DNA from: Oscillospiraceae bacterium
GTDB taxonomy: Bacteria > Bacillota > Clostridia > Oscillospirales > Oscillospiraceae
DNA: 64,000 nucleotides
NCBI GenBank assembly: GCA_020025545.1
Contig: JAHHRX010000003.1
Coordinates: 38,017 to 102,016, forward strand
Reading direction: 5' to 3'
Part shown: one piece after another, positions 1 through 9,284 of the stretch
Layout of the letters: each line of letters opens with the position of its first letter
Numbering within the stretch: the first letter of the stretch is position 1
The notes under the pieces: generated by a model
What the model saw: only the letters and a program-made list of their open reading frames with translations
Told to the model about the DNA's origin: nothing
The model's database searches: none
Program-made: the position numbers and the translations under genes

Positions 1-2
1 TG

Positions 3-1115
3 CTTGCCGCCGTTTTGCAGGCGGCAGGGTATCGGGTAGGGCTGTTCACTTCCCCCTTTATCCACCGTTTCCATGAGCGCATCCAAATAAACGGAAATAC
101 CATTTCCGATGAGGCGCTGGCGGCCCTCACGGCCCGGGTGGTTCCCCATGCAGAGGCTCTGCCCCAGCGTCCCACGGAGTTTGAGCTGGTAACCGCCATG
201 GCTTTTTCCTATTTTGCAGAGGAAAAGTGCGATTTCGTCGTGGTGGAAGCCGGCATGGGCGGCGAACTCGATGCCACCAATGTCATTTCCGCTCCGCTGG
301 TAAGCGTCATCACCAACATCGGCCTCGACCATACGGAATTTCTGGGGGACACTCTGGAAAAAATCGCCGCCGCCAAGGCGGGCATCATCAAGGAGGGCGG
401 CACAGCCGTCATTTACCCTGCCGCCCCTTCGGTGGAGCAGGTATTTGAGGAGCGCTGTGCGCTTTGCCATGCCAGACTGCAAAAAGCGGATTTTGACAGC
501 ATCTGTCCGGTTTCCCATGATTTTTCCGGGCAGGTTTTCCATGCCGGCGGATATGAAAATCTGCAGATCCCCCTTCTGGGAGCGCACCAGCTGAAAAATG
601 CCGCCATGGTGCTGAAAACAACGGAAGTTCTGCGGGAACAGGGTGTTTCCATCCCGGAAAATGCACTCCGGCAGGGGCTTCGCTCTGTTTTTTGGCCCGG
701 GCGCTTTGAGGTTCTTTGCCAAAAGCCCCTCTTTCTGGTAGACGGCGGGCACAATCCCCAGTGCATCGGTGCGCTGGCGGAAAACATCCGGGATTATTTG
801 GGCGGCCGCTCCCTCATCGTCCTCACCGGAGTGATGAAGGATAAGGACTACGGCTGTATGTACAGCCAGATTGCCCCCTTTGCCCGGGAATTTATCACGG
901 TGACACCGGCTTCTCCCCGGGCGCTCCCTGCGGAGGCGTTAAAGGCGTATCTTTCCCGTTTTCAAAAGCCCGCCACCCCCTGCCAAAGTGTTCAGGACGG
1001 GGTAAAGCTGGCTCTTCAAAAAGCAGGCGCCGATTCTGTGGTGCTGGCCTACGGCTCCCTCTACATGGTAGGAGACATTCGGGATGCCGTGGCTCAGGAA
1101 ATTTCCCGGTTGTGA
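3..1115 (+). CDS. folC: Folylpolyglutamate/dihydrofolate synthase, 5'-truncated by window edge
   Basis: Adds glutamate to (dihydro)folate in the cytoplasm using ATP. The frame is open to the left edge, so the start and the N-terminal P-loop are outside the window. Visible family features are the LFTSPFIHRFHERI segment near the start, EAGMGGELDATNV, and NIGLDHTEFLG followed by an AKAGIIK segment, and the C-terminal ligase domain with VDGGHNPQC. The stop is TGA at 1113. No clear terminator follows. Mur-ligase superfamily membership is certain; FolC is the best fit because of the TSP and DATN motifs. Confidence 0.93.
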   Translation, partial: LAAVLQAAGYRVGLFTSPFIHRFHERIQINGNTISDEALAALTARVVPHAEALPQRPTEFELVTAMAFSYFAEEKCDFVVVEAGMGGELDATNVISAPLVSVITNIGLDHTEFLGDTLEKIAAAKAGIIKEGGTAVIYPAAPSVEQVFEERCALCHARLQKADFDSICPVSHDFSGQVFHAGGYENLQIPLLGAHQLKNAAMVLKTTEVLREQGVSIPENALRQGLRSVFWPGRFEVLCQKPLFLVDGGHNPQCIGALAENIRDYLGGRSLIVLTGVMKDKDYGCMYSQIAPFAREFITVTPASPRALPAEALKAYLSRFQKPATPCQSVQDGVKLALQKAGADSVVLAYGSLYMVGDIRDAVAQEISRL

Positions 1116-1389
1116 CGATGCCGATTAGGGCGGGCCGGTCAGTTCCTGCCGGATATTGAGGAGAATATTTTTCATATCCGTGTGGGCAAAATATTGAATG
1201 CCTTCCCCCATCCTCCGGCCTCAGAAAGAACGCCTTTTTCCCCCGGTTTTCAAACTTTTTCTTCTGTTTTTCCTGTTGTATCGTCTGCGGGAGATAAGCA
1301 CCTGCTTTTTTTGCCGCTTTCCTTTGGATATTTTGCAAAATAGCGAAAGGAAACAAAATTTTTCGGCGATATTTGTTATAAAGAACCTA

Positions 1390-1429
1390 TTGCTTTTCTT
1401 CTGTATATTAGATATCATAATTATTGATA
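1390..1429 (+). promoter_or_regulatory. Candidate promoter and operator of the D-lactate dehydrogenase gene
   Basis: TTGCTT (1390-1395) and TATCAT (1413-1418) are 17 bp apart. An inverted repeat TATCA-N7-TGATA (1413-1429) overlaps the -10 and the expected start, so it could be an operator. The rest of the 1116-1458 gap is AT-rich with no gene I trust. Confidence 0.45.
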
Positions 1430-1458
1430 ATACAAGATACATGGAAGGAGTCTTTCTG

Positions 1459-2472
1459 ATGAAAATTGCTTTTTTTGACGCAAAGTCCTATGACATTCCC
1501 GGCTTCAATAACTGCGTAAAAGACACCGATCTGGAAATTAAATATTTTGAGACCCGACTCAACGAGGATACCGTTTCTCTGGCCGCCGGCTTTGACGCCG
1601 TCTGCGTTTTCGTAAACGATGTTCTGAATAAAAAGGTGGTTGACGAGCTTTACAAACTGGGTGTAAAGGTCATCGCCCTGCGCTGCGCCGGCTTCAACAA
1701 TGTGGACACCCGTGCCTGCTACGGCAAGATCCATGTGTTCCGTGTGCCCGCCTACTCCCCCTACGCTGTTGCTGAGCACGCCATGGCTCTGCTGCTGTGT
1801 GTGAACCGCAAGATCCACAAGGCCTACAACCGTACCCGGGAGTTCAACTTCAACCTTACAGGTCTTTCCGGCTTTGATCTTCACGGCAAGACCGTGGGCG
1901 TCATCGGCACCGGCAAGATCGGCCGCATCTTCGCCGACATCTGCAAGGGCTTCGGCATGGAAGTGCTGGCCTACGATAAGTTCCCCAACCCCGCCAGCGG
2001 TCTGCACTATGTGGAGCTGCCGGAGCTGTTTGCCAAGGCCGATGTAATCTCTCTTCACTGCCCTCTGACCGACGAGACCCGCTATATCATCAACGATGAT
2101 TCCGTGGAGCAGATGAAGAAGGGCGTTGTCATTATCAACACCTCCCGGGGAGGCCTCATTGATACCGAATCTCTGGTAAACGGTCTGAAGGTGCAGATCA
2201 TCGGTGCCGCCGGTCTGGATGTTTACGAGGAGGAGGGCGACCTCTTCTATGAGGACAACTCCGGTGAAATCGTGCAGGACGATAAGCTGGTGCGTCTGAT
2301 CGGTATGCCCAATGTTATCGTTACCTCTCACCAGGCCTTCCTCACCAACGAAGCCCTCGACAACATTGCCCACACCACGGTGGACAACCTGCAGAAATTT
2401 GCCAACGACGAGCCTAACCCCGACAACGAGGTCTGCTACCACTACGACCGTAAGGATGATTGCCGGAAGTGA
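1459..2472 (+). CDS. ldhA: D-lactate dehydrogenase (D-2-hydroxyacid dehydrogenase family)
   Basis: Reduces pyruvate to D-lactate with NADH, a fermentative NAD+ recycling step in the cytosol. The 337-residue protein has the Rossmann motif VGVIGTGKIGRIFADI, the catalytic Arg in NTSRGGLID, the Glu in LDVYEEEGD and the catalytic His in VTSHQAFLT; the HQAFLTNEAL segment is typical of the LdhA branch rather than of glycerate or phosphoglycerate dehydrogenases. The ATG at 1459 was chosen because GGAAGGAG lies 8 bases upstream and it begins MKIAFFDAKSYD; an upstream in-frame extension has no ribosome site. Monocistronic, with its own promoter and terminator. Confidence 0.92.
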   Translation: MKIAFFDAKSYDIPGFNNCVKDTDLEIKYFETRLNEDTVSLAAGFDAVCVFVNDVLNKKVVDELYKLGVKVIALRCAGFNNVDTRACYGKIHVFRVPAYSPYAVAEHAMALLLCVNRKIHKAYNRTREFNFNLTGLSGFDLHGKTVGVIGTGKIGRIFADICKGFGMEVLAYDKFPNPASGLHYVELPELFAKADVISLHCPLTDETRYIINDDSVEQMKKGVVIINTSRGGLIDTESLVNGLKVQIIGAAGLDVYEEEGDLFYEDNSGEIVQDDKLVRLIGMPNVIVTSHQAFLTNEALDNIAHTTVDNLQKFANDEPNPDNEVCYHYDRKDDCRK

Positions 2473-2525
2473 CGCCATATGCGCTGCTTGTAACGGCTCC
2501 GGGCATTCATAAAAATTTAAAAACC

Positions 2526-2557
2526 ACGGGGATGGAACCTTCCATCCCCGTCTTTTT
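2526..2557 (+). terminator. Rho-independent terminator of ldhA
   Basis: ACGGGGATGGAA pairs with TTCCATCCCCGT and is followed by CTTTTTT. It lies 53 bases after the ldhA stop. Confidence 0.9.
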
Positions 2558-2598
2558 TGCGCATTTCTAACAAAAAACATAAAACTTCTGCTTTTTAC

Positions 2599-2626
2599 TT
2601 GAAATTTTACAAAAACCGTCTATAAT
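2599..2626 (+). promoter_or_regulatory. Promoter of the first MATE gene
   Basis: TTGAAA (2599-2604), 16 bp, TATAAT (2621-2626). The predicted transcript start near 2633 leaves too little room for the ATG at 2638 and supports the ATG at 2659. Confidence 0.75.
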
Positions 2627-2658
2627 ATCCCAGAAGAATGTTGAAAGGAACGATTTGC

Positions 2659-4035
2659 ATGAAACAGCGCAGCACGGATATGCTGGAAGGCCCTCTGTTT
2701 TTGGGCATGATTCGCTATACAGTCCCCATTATTCTCTCCAGCGTTTTGCAGCTGCTGTTTAACGCTGCGGATCTGATTGTTGTCGGCCAGTTCTGCGGCA
2801 GCATCAGCGTGGGTGCTGTAAGCGCTACCGGCGCAATTACCAACCTTATTGTGAACCTCTTTGTGGGACTGTCCGTCGGTGCAGGCGTCAGTGTGGCCCA
2901 CGCCATCGGCAGCCGTCAGGACGAGGAATTGCACAGGACCATTCATACGGCCATTCCCGTGGCTTTGATCAGCGGTGTGATTCTGACTGTCATCGGCGTA
3001 TACTTTTCCCCGGCTCTGCTTAAAATGATGAAAACCCCGGACAATGTTCTGGAGCTTTCCTCCGTATATATGCGGATCTATTTTGCCGGCATCACCTTTA
3101 CGGTGCTGTATAACTTCTGCGCTTCCATTCTGCGTGCCGCCGGCGACACCAAAGGGCCTCTCATTTTTCTCACCGTGGCCGGTGTCATCAATGTGATCCT
3201 CAATCTGGTTTTTGTTGTATTATTCCGCATGAATGTGGCAGGCGTTGCCCTTGCAACCATTATTTCCCAAGGCATTTCCGCCGCGCTTGTACTGCGGGCG
3301 CTGATGCAGCGCACCGATGCCTGCCGGTTCCATTTCAAAAAAATGCACATTTACAAGCGGGATTTCCTGAAGCTTCTGCGCATCGGTCTCCCGGCAGGTG
3401 TGCAGGGCTGCCTGTTCTCCATTTCCAATGTCCTCATCCAGTCCTCTATCAATTCCTTTGACAGTGATATTCTGATCGCCGGCAACGGTGCCGCCAGCAA
3501 TATCGAAGGCTTCGTCTATATGTCCCTGAATGCCTTCAGCCAGACCACCGTGAACTACATCGGTCAGAACACAGGCGCCCAGAAATTCCGGCGGATTCGG
3601 AAGATTTATCTGGTCAGCACGCTGTCCGTGATCGTCACCGGTCTGGTGTTGGGCTTCGGCGCCTATTTTGCCGCCCCCTATCTGCTGAAATTCTACATTT
3701 CCGATTCTCCTGAGGCCATTGCCTACGGCGTTTTGCGAATGGCTTACATCTGCATTCCTTATTTTCTCTGCGGTTTGATGGACGTGACCACCGGAGCTCT
3801 CCGGGGCCTCGGTTCCTCCTTTGTGCCCATGGTGGTGACGGTGCTGGGAGTCTGCGGACTGCGAATCGTCTGGATTGCCACGGTATTTCAGATCCCCGAA
3901 TATCATACTCTGGAGTGCCTGTTTTCCTCTTACTGGATCTCCTGGGTCGTAACTTTCCTTACGGAGTTCCTCCTGTTCTATATCGCCCTGCACCGCAAGG
4001 AGCGCAAGGCCGCTCAGAACAGTCTCACCGTATAA
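2659..4035 (+). CDS. MATE family efflux transporter
   Basis: Multidrug/toxic-compound exporter of the MATE class, an integral membrane cation antiporter. The 458 residues contain about twelve hydrophobic segments in two homologous halves, with the N-terminal signature TDMLEGPLFLGMIRYTVPII and a second-half counterpart LLRIGLPAGVQGCLF. The start at 2659 has AAAGGA 10 bases upstream and gives the usual MATE N-terminus. A second, diverged MATE gene follows, separated by a terminator, so the two are paralogues but separate transcripts. Substrate cannot be read from sequence. Confidence 0.92.
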   Translation: MKQRSTDMLEGPLFLGMIRYTVPIILSSVLQLLFNAADLIVVGQFCGSISVGAVSATGAITNLIVNLFVGLSVGAGVSVAHAIGSRQDEELHRTIHTAIPVALISGVILTVIGVYFSPALLKMMKTPDNVLELSSVYMRIYFAGITFTVLYNFCASILRAAGDTKGPLIFLTVAGVINVILNLVFVVLFRMNVAGVALATIISQGISAALVLRALMQRTDACRFHFKKMHIYKRDFLKLLRIGLPAGVQGCLFSISNVLIQSSINSFDSDILIAGNGAASNIEGFVYMSLNAFSQTTVNYIGQNTGAQKFRRIRKIYLVSTLSVIVTGLVLGFGAYFAAPYLLKFYISDSPEAIAYGVLRMAYICIPYFLCGLMDVTTGALRGLGSSFVPMVVTVLGVCGLRIVWIATVFQIPEYHTLECLFSSYWISWVVTFLTEFLLFYIALHRKERKAAQNSLTV

Positions 4036-4047
4036 TCCACAGACAAA

Positions 4048-4073
4048 AACCCGGCCTGCGTGCCGGGTTTTTT
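4048..4073 (+). terminator. Terminator after the first MATE gene
   Basis: AACCCGGC, loop CTGCGT, GCCGGGTT and a T run. Confidence 0.92.
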
Positions 4074-4161
4074 CGGGTGGAGGGGGAATTTTTAAGGAAA
4101 ACCCCAAGATTTTTTCCTTTCCCCCTGCAGAAAAATACAAATTTTTATCGAGGTGCTTGCC

Positions 4162-5490
4162 ATGAACCGTGACCTGACCGTTGGAAAACCTTCCACGGTG
4201 CTGTGGAAATTTTGTCTGCCCCTTTTCGGCAGTATCATTTTTCAGCAGCTTTACAACATCGCCGACAGCTTGGTTGCCGGTAAATTTCTCGGAGAGGACG
4301 CACTGGCTGCTGTGGGCAACAGCTATGAGATCACTCTCATTTTTATTGCCTGTGCCTTCGGCACAAATATCGGCTGCTCCGTTATCGTAAGCCAGCTGTT
4401 TGGCGCACGACAGTATCGGGAGCTCAAAACCGCCGCCTACACCACCTTCCTTGCCGGCGGGGGACTGTGTGCTCTGCTGATGGTTCTGGGACTGATTTTC
4501 TGCCAGCCCCTGCTGACCCTCATCAACACACCCGCCAATGTCATGGCAGATTCCAAGCTCTATTTGGATATCTACATACTGGGTCTGCCCTTCGTGTTCT
4601 ACTACAACATATCCACCGGTGTATTTTCCGCCCTGGGAGATTCCAAGACCCCCTTCCTTTTCCTTGCCGTTTCCTCCACCGCCAACATCGCCGTGGATAT
4701 TCTCTTTGTGACCGTTTTCGATATGGGTGTCGCCGGTGTGGCATGGGCAACCTTCCTGTGTCAGGGCATCAGCTGCATACTGGCTCTGATGGTGGTACTT
4801 CGTCGGTTCCGCACCATCAAAACGGAGGGAAAGGTGCCTGTTTTCTCATGGCCCCTGCTGAAGCGAATCAGCGTAGTGGCGCTGCCCAGTATTTTGCAGC
4901 AGAGCTTCATTTCCGTGGGCAACATCATCATTCAGAGTGTCATCAACGGCTTCGGCTCCTCCGTAATGGCAGGCTATTCCGCCGCCATCAAGCTCAACAA
5001 TCTGGTGATCTCCTCTCTGACCACCCTCGGAAACGGCATTTCCAACTACACCGCCCAGAATCTGGGCGCAGAAAAGCCCGAAAGAATCGGACAGGGCTTC
5101 CGGGCAGGCATCCAAATGGTGGCAGCCCTCTGCGTTCCCTTTGTGCTTCTCTATTTCTTTGCAGGAAAGCCTCTGGTTTCCATTTTCATGGAGGATCCCC
5201 AAGGCCCCGCCATTGCAGTGGGCATGGAATTCCTGCGAATTGTTGCCCCCTTCTACTTTATCGTAGCCGCCAAGCTGGTTTGTGACGGCATTCTGCGGGG
5301 CGCAGGACGGATGAAGGAATTTATGATTGCCACCTTTACGGATTTGATCCTTCGTGTGGTGCTGGCATGGGTGCTTTCTATCCCTCTGCAGAGCACAGGC
5401 ATTTGGATGGCATGGCCCATCGGCTGGGCAGTCGCCACCGTGATGTCTTACAATTTCTACCACCGTGTGAATACGGTGAGCACCCGCTGA
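4162..5490 (+). CDS. MATE family efflux transporter (second copy)
   Basis: Inner-membrane exporter of 442 residues. The N-terminus DLTVGKPSTVLWKFCLPLFG and the repeated half LLKRISVVALPSILQQSF are MATE hallmarks, and ALAAVGNSYEIT matches the A-A-V-G-N segment of the first half. The ATG at 4162 has the ribosome site GAGGTG six bases upstream; an in-frame GTG at 4153 lies inside that site and is not preferred. It resembles the preceding MATE gene in fold and N-terminal pattern but differs along its length, so it is an old duplication or independent acquisition. Substrate unknown. Confidence 0.92.
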   Translation: MNRDLTVGKPSTVLWKFCLPLFGSIIFQQLYNIADSLVAGKFLGEDALAAVGNSYEITLIFIACAFGTNIGCSVIVSQLFGARQYRELKTAAYTTFLAGGGLCALLMVLGLIFCQPLLTLINTPANVMADSKLYLDIYILGLPFVFYYNISTGVFSALGDSKTPFLFLAVSSTANIAVDILFVTVFDMGVAGVAWATFLCQGISCILALMVVLRRFRTIKTEGKVPVFSWPLLKRISVVALPSILQQSFISVGNIIIQSVINGFGSSVMAGYSAAIKLNNLVISSLTTLGNGISNYTAQNLGAEKPERIGQGFRAGIQMVAALCVPFVLLYFFAGKPLVSIFMEDPQGPAIAVGMEFLRIVAPFYFIVAAKLVCDGILRGAGRMKEFMIATFTDLILRVVLAWVLSIPLQSTGIWMAWPIGWAVATVMSYNFYHRVNTVSTR

Positions 5491-5574
5491 TCACTTGTCC
5501 CGCATTTGCTTCGCCCCTGCCGGTAACCAACTGCCGCAGGCGCAGCTTTCCGCCGGAACACCCCGGGTAAAAAC

Positions 5575-5617
5575 AAAAGAAAAACACAGGCGTACTGCTT
5601 CATGCGGTACGCCTGTG
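5575..5617 (-). terminator. Terminator for the minus-strand amidohydrolase, possibly bidirectional
   Basis: CACAGGCGTAC (5585-5595) pairs with GTACGCCTGTG (5607-5617). On the minus strand it is followed by TTTTCTTTTG. It separates converging genes; the rest of 5618-5683 holds AT-rich imperfect palindromes. Confidence 0.8.
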
Positions 5618-5683
5618 CTGCGTTTATACTATATTTTATATTGTACTATATAAAATAGTATACTGCAATTACAGTATCCTGCT

Positions 5684-7258
5684 TCAGGCCTTGGTGTAGA
5701 TGCACACGCCCTCCTTATAGGTTTTCAGCACCTTGATTTTTCGCAGATCCTCCACCGGCACTGCCAGAGGGTCTTCAGACAGCAGCACCATATCTGCCAC
5801 CTTTCCCGGTGCCAGAGAGCCCTTCCGATCCTCCTCAAAATACTGGTATGCGGCATTGACCGTAACGGCCCGCAGGGCATCCAGTGTGGAAATCCGCTCT
5901 GCCTCGTTAAGATGCACGCCCTTTTTGGTGATCCGGTTGGCAGCGCACCAGATGGTTTCCAGCATATCCGGTGCGATGACCGGAGAATCCTGATGGAAAG
6001 TGAATTTTACGCCGTTTTTGAGGGCGCTGGCGGTGGGGCTGATATTTGCGCCCCGCTCCGGACCGAAATTCCGCAGATGCACATCGCCCCAATGGTAGGT
6101 GTGCGCCACAAAGAAGGATACCATGGCTCCCAGCTTAGCCGCTCTCGCCAGCTGATCTGTGCCCATAAGCTGCCCGTGAATGATTACCGGCCGCAGATTG
6201 GCAAGATTGGGGTATTTCTTTTCCACTTTTTCAAGGCACCGCAGGAACTGCTCCGCTGCCGCATCGCCGTTACAGTGGCAGATGAGCTGGGTTTCCTGCT
6301 CTGCCGCCAAAATCATGGCATTTTCCACAGCCGCGTCGGAAAGCGTGCCGTAGCCGCAGTAATCGCTGCTGCCCTCGTAAGGCTCGCGCATCCATGCCGT
6401 GCGCCCCTGCGGGGAACCATCCAGAAAGATCTTCATGCCGCCTGCCTGAATCCGCTCCGTGTTACGGGTACCGAACAGCTTCTTTCCGGCTTCATAAACA
6501 TCGGTGCTCAGAAACAGCATCAAATCCAGCTTAAGAAGCCCCTTGTCCCGGATCATCTGGAACAGCGGGAGCATGAGATCCATAACCATGCCGTCCTGCA
6601 CGGTCGTAATGCCATAGGAGGCATATTTATCCTGCGCCCGCACCACGGCATCCATCAGCTCCCCAGGCTCTGCCATGGGAATTTTCTTGATGCACTGGAT
6701 AAAGGCGTTTTCCTCCAGATAGCCGGTAAGCTTTCCGTCCGCCACCTGAATGCGTCCGCCCTCGGGAGCAGGCGTTTCGGGGGTAATGCCCAGTTTTTCC
6801 AATGCCATGGAGTTCATCAGCCCCATGTGGCCGGATTTATGGTGGATCACCAGCGGATTGTGCGGAGCGAAGGCATCCAGCTGAGCCAGCGTGGGATTCT
6901 TGAAATCCGGCATAAGATTATTGTCGTAATCCCGGGCAACAACCCACTGACCCGGCGCAACTCCCTCCGAAAGGATAAAGGACTCGATTCTTTCACCGAT
7001 CTCCTCCGGGGTTTGCGCCTCCTCCAAAGACACCTGCAGCAGGGACATTGCCACCTGAATGAAATGGCTGTGGGCATCCACAAAGCCGGGCAGCAGCGCC
7101 CCGCCCCGAAGATTTACTTTTTCGCATTCCCCCGCCTGCTCACGCAGGTCGCTCTCCCTGCCGAGTGCAAGGATTTTGCCGTCCTCCACCAGCAGGGCCT
7201 CCTGATATAGTGGCTCCTCCATGGTAAGGATCTTTCCGCCGAAAAATAGGGTTTTCAT
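5684..7258 (-). CDS. Amidohydrolase family protein (YtcJ-like, Amidohydro_3)
   Basis: Metal-dependent hydrolase of 524 residues, substrate unknown. The N-terminal beta-sandwich strand MKTLFFGGKILTMEE, the metal-binding H-x-H in GFVDAHSHF (His63, His65), a conserved lysine/histidine region VIHHKSGHMGL, FLDGSPQGRTAWM, ICHCNGDAA and the late THDSPV-like segment FHQDSPVIAPD match the YtcJ branch, whose characterised members act on imide or amide bonds of small molecules or N-acyl groups. It follows the metallo-beta-lactamase gene on the same strand with a 60-base gap and may be cotranscribed with it. Confidence 0.88.
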   Translation of the reverse strand: MKTLFFGGKILTMEEPLYQEALLVEDGKILALGRESDLREQAGECEKVNLRGGALLPGFVDAHSHFIQVAMSLLQVSLEEAQTPEEIGERIESFILSEGVAPGQWVVARDYDNNLMPDFKNPTLAQLDAFAPHNPLVIHHKSGHMGLMNSMALEKLGITPETPAPEGGRIQVADGKLTGYLEENAFIQCIKKIPMAEPGELMDAVVRAQDKYASYGITTVQDGMVMDLMLPLFQMIRDKGLLKLDLMLFLSTDVYEAGKKLFGTRNTERIQAGGMKIFLDGSPQGRTAWMREPYEGSSDYCGYGTLSDAAVENAMILAAEQETQLICHCNGDAAAEQFLRCLEKVEKKYPNLANLRPVIIHGQLMGTDQLARAAKLGAMVSFFVAHTYHWGDVHLRNFGPERGANISPTASALKNGVKFTFHQDSPVIAPDMLETIWCAANRITKKGVHLNEAERISTLDALRAVTVNAAYQYFEEDRKGSLAPGKVADMVLLSEDPLAVPVEDLRKIKVLKTYKEGVCIYTKA

Positions 7259-7318
7259 AGATAATTTCCTCGATTTCTCAGGATGCTCAGGATATTTTAT
7301 CCTGTTATTTTCAAATTA

Positions 7319-8920
7319 TTATTTCCACTTATTGATAAGGTTTCGGATCTGCGAAGCCAGCTTTGCATTGTCCTTGTTCGTTCTGCCCCGGAACCCCCTG
7401 ACCATTGCCAGCAGGCTCTCTGCAGCCGCCTCCAGATCCCCGTATACCGCCTCAGCCCTGCCGGAATTTCTCCGGGCAGCGGTCTTTTCCACAGGTTTTC
7501 CCTGAACATTTGCCGTGACGACACCGGCCAGCAGGTCAAATTCTCCGCCGCTGTAAGGTGCGCAGACATCATAGCCCCGATCCGTCAGCAATTTGCAGAA
7601 TGCCGTGCAGGATTCATCGTCACCGTGGTTTACAAATATTTTTTTAGGCTTTTCCCGGAATGCGGAAAGCCACTCCAGCAGTCCTGCCTGATCTGCATGG
7701 CCGCTGGTGCCGTGCAAAGAGGCAATTTCGGCATTCACCGCAATCTCTTCGCCGAAGAGCCGCACGGAGGAAGCGCCGTTCTGCAGCTTTCTGCCCAGAG
7801 AATTTTCCGCCTGATAGCCCACAAACAGCACCGTATTTGCGCTGTTCCAGAGATTGTGCTTCAGATGATGCCGGATTCGGCCCGCTTCACACATACCGCT
7901 GGCAGACAGGATCACCTTCGGCCGATGGTCGAAATTGATCTGTTTGGATTCCTCCGAGCTTACGGAAAGACGAATCCCCTCGAACCAGATGGGGTTTATC
8001 CCCTGCCTGACAAGCGCCGCCGTTTCTTCGTCAAAGCAGCTGTTATCACACTGGAGGAAAATGCCTGTGGCTTCCACCGCAAGGGGGCTGTCCACATATA
8101 CCGGGAAGCCATCATGCCCGTGAATCAGACCCCTCTGGCAGATTTCCCGGATGGCATAGAGCATTTCCTGTGTTCTGCCCACGGCAAAGGAGGGAATCAC
8201 CACGCTGCCGCCCCGGTCAAAGGTTCTCTGCATGATCTGCGCCAGCTCCCCGACGGTGTCGCCCCGTCCTTCATGGAGCCGTCCCCCGTAGGTAGATTCG
8301 ATCACCAGATACTCCGTATCCGACACGGGCTGGGGATCCTTGATGAGGGGCTGGTTTTTGTTGCCCACATCGCCGCTGAACACGATTTTTCTGGTTTCGC
8401 CCTGCTCCGTCAGCCACATTTCAATGCAGGCGCTGCCCAGCAGGTGTCCGATATCCGTAAACCGCAAAACGATCCCTTCCGCCGCCTGCACCAGCTCCCC
8501 ATAGCTGCACCGGCGGAACCGGGAAATCGCCCCCAGGGCATCGTTCAGATCATACACAGGCTCCACCGCTTCCCCGCCGGCACGCTGGGCCTTTCGGCTG
8601 CGCCACTGTGCCTCGGACACCTGGATATGGGCGGAGTCCCGGAGCATGATGCTGCAAAGATCACAGGTGGCACCCGTCGCATAGATCTGCCCCCGGAAGC
8701 CGTCCTTATAGAGCTTTGGCAGCATGCCCGAGTGATCGATGTGGGCATGGGTGAGGAAAACCGCCTCGATATCTCCTGCCGCCACGGGAAGGGGGATATT
8801 CTGGAAGGTATCCGTTCCCTGCTCCATGCCACAGTCTACCAGATACTGTTTTCCGCATACCTCCAGCAATGTGCAGCTGCCGGTGACTTCGTGCGCAGCG
8901 CCGATAAATTGAATCTTCAT
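7319..8920 (-). CDS. MBL-fold beta-CASP metallohydrolase (RNA-processing exonuclease-like, YSH1 type)
   Basis: Predicted zinc-dependent nuclease of 533 residues. The metallo-beta-lactamase core starts MKIQFIGAAHEVTGSC and carries the zinc motif LTHAHIDHSG; IFSGDVGN supplies the metal Asp; the beta-CASP part includes VIPSFAVGRTQE, and LSASGMCEAGRIRHHL; the C-terminal RMMBL motif is GTSGHADQAGLLEWL with FVNHGDDES. This architecture is that of CPSF73/YSH1-like RNases found widely in bacteria with undefined substrates. The ATG at 8920 follows GGGGGTG; an upstream in-frame extension looks untranslated. It probably leads a two-gene transcript with the amidohydrolase. Confidence 0.9.
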   Translation of the reverse strand: MKIQFIGAAHEVTGSCTLLEVCGKQYLVDCGMEQGTDTFQNIPLPVAAGDIEAVFLTHAHIDHSGMLPKLYKDGFRGQIYATGATCDLCSIMLRDSAHIQVSEAQWRSRKAQRAGGEAVEPVYDLNDALGAISRFRRCSYGELVQAAEGIVLRFTDIGHLLGSACIEMWLTEQGETRKIVFSGDVGNKNQPLIKDPQPVSDTEYLVIESTYGGRLHEGRGDTVGELAQIMQRTFDRGGSVVIPSFAVGRTQEMLYAIREICQRGLIHGHDGFPVYVDSPLAVEATGIFLQCDNSCFDEETAALVRQGINPIWFEGIRLSVSSEESKQINFDHRPKVILSASGMCEAGRIRHHLKHNLWNSANTVLFVGYQAENSLGRKLQNGASSVRLFGEEIAVNAEIASLHGTSGHADQAGLLEWLSAFREKPKKIFVNHGDDESCTAFCKLLTDRGYDVCAPYSGGEFDLLAGVVTANVQGKPVEKTAARRNSGRAEAVYGDLEAAAESLLAMVRGFRGRTNKDNAKLASQIRNLINKWK

Positions 8921-8950
8921 GTAAGCACCCCCGAATACTGTTTTTCTTTC

Positions 8951-8979
8951 ACTATACCCTGACAAGGGCGCCACGGCAA
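8951..8979 (-). promoter_or_regulatory. Promoter of the MBL-amidohydrolase pair
   Basis: On the minus strand TTGCCG, 17 bp, TATAGT; the -10 is 31 bases before the ATG at 8920. Confidence 0.55.
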
Positions 8980-9149
8980 CGGCTTTTGGAAAAATGAAAG
9001 GATTTTTCTTTCGCCGTCTCTGAAATTTTTCTCACGAGGTACGGGCGCATCGCTATTTTTATGGTCATTTTCTGTGTTTACGGGCGATGTGGCTATGCGC
9101 CGTGTGCATCTGTTTGTATATTGCAGACTCCCTTTTTTCCAAGAGAAAA

Positions 9150-9235
9150 GTTGCACAAAACAGCAATTGGAATTTTGCAACATCCTACGAAATACTTTTG
9201 TCACTCTTTACAAAAACAGCTGCCAATGATACACT
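9150..9235 (+). promoter_or_regulatory. mgl operon promoter with upstream inverted repeat
   Basis: TTTACA (9207-9212), 17 bp, extended -10 TGATACACT (9227-9235). Just upstream is an inverted repeat GTTGCA (9150-9155)/TGCAAC (9176-9181) that could bind a regulator. The 8980-9149 stretch is AT-rich and shows no gene. Confidence 0.65.
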
Positions 9236-9284
9236 AATTTCGTCAAGAGGCACATAGCCTCGGCCATATTAAGGAGGTAGAATG

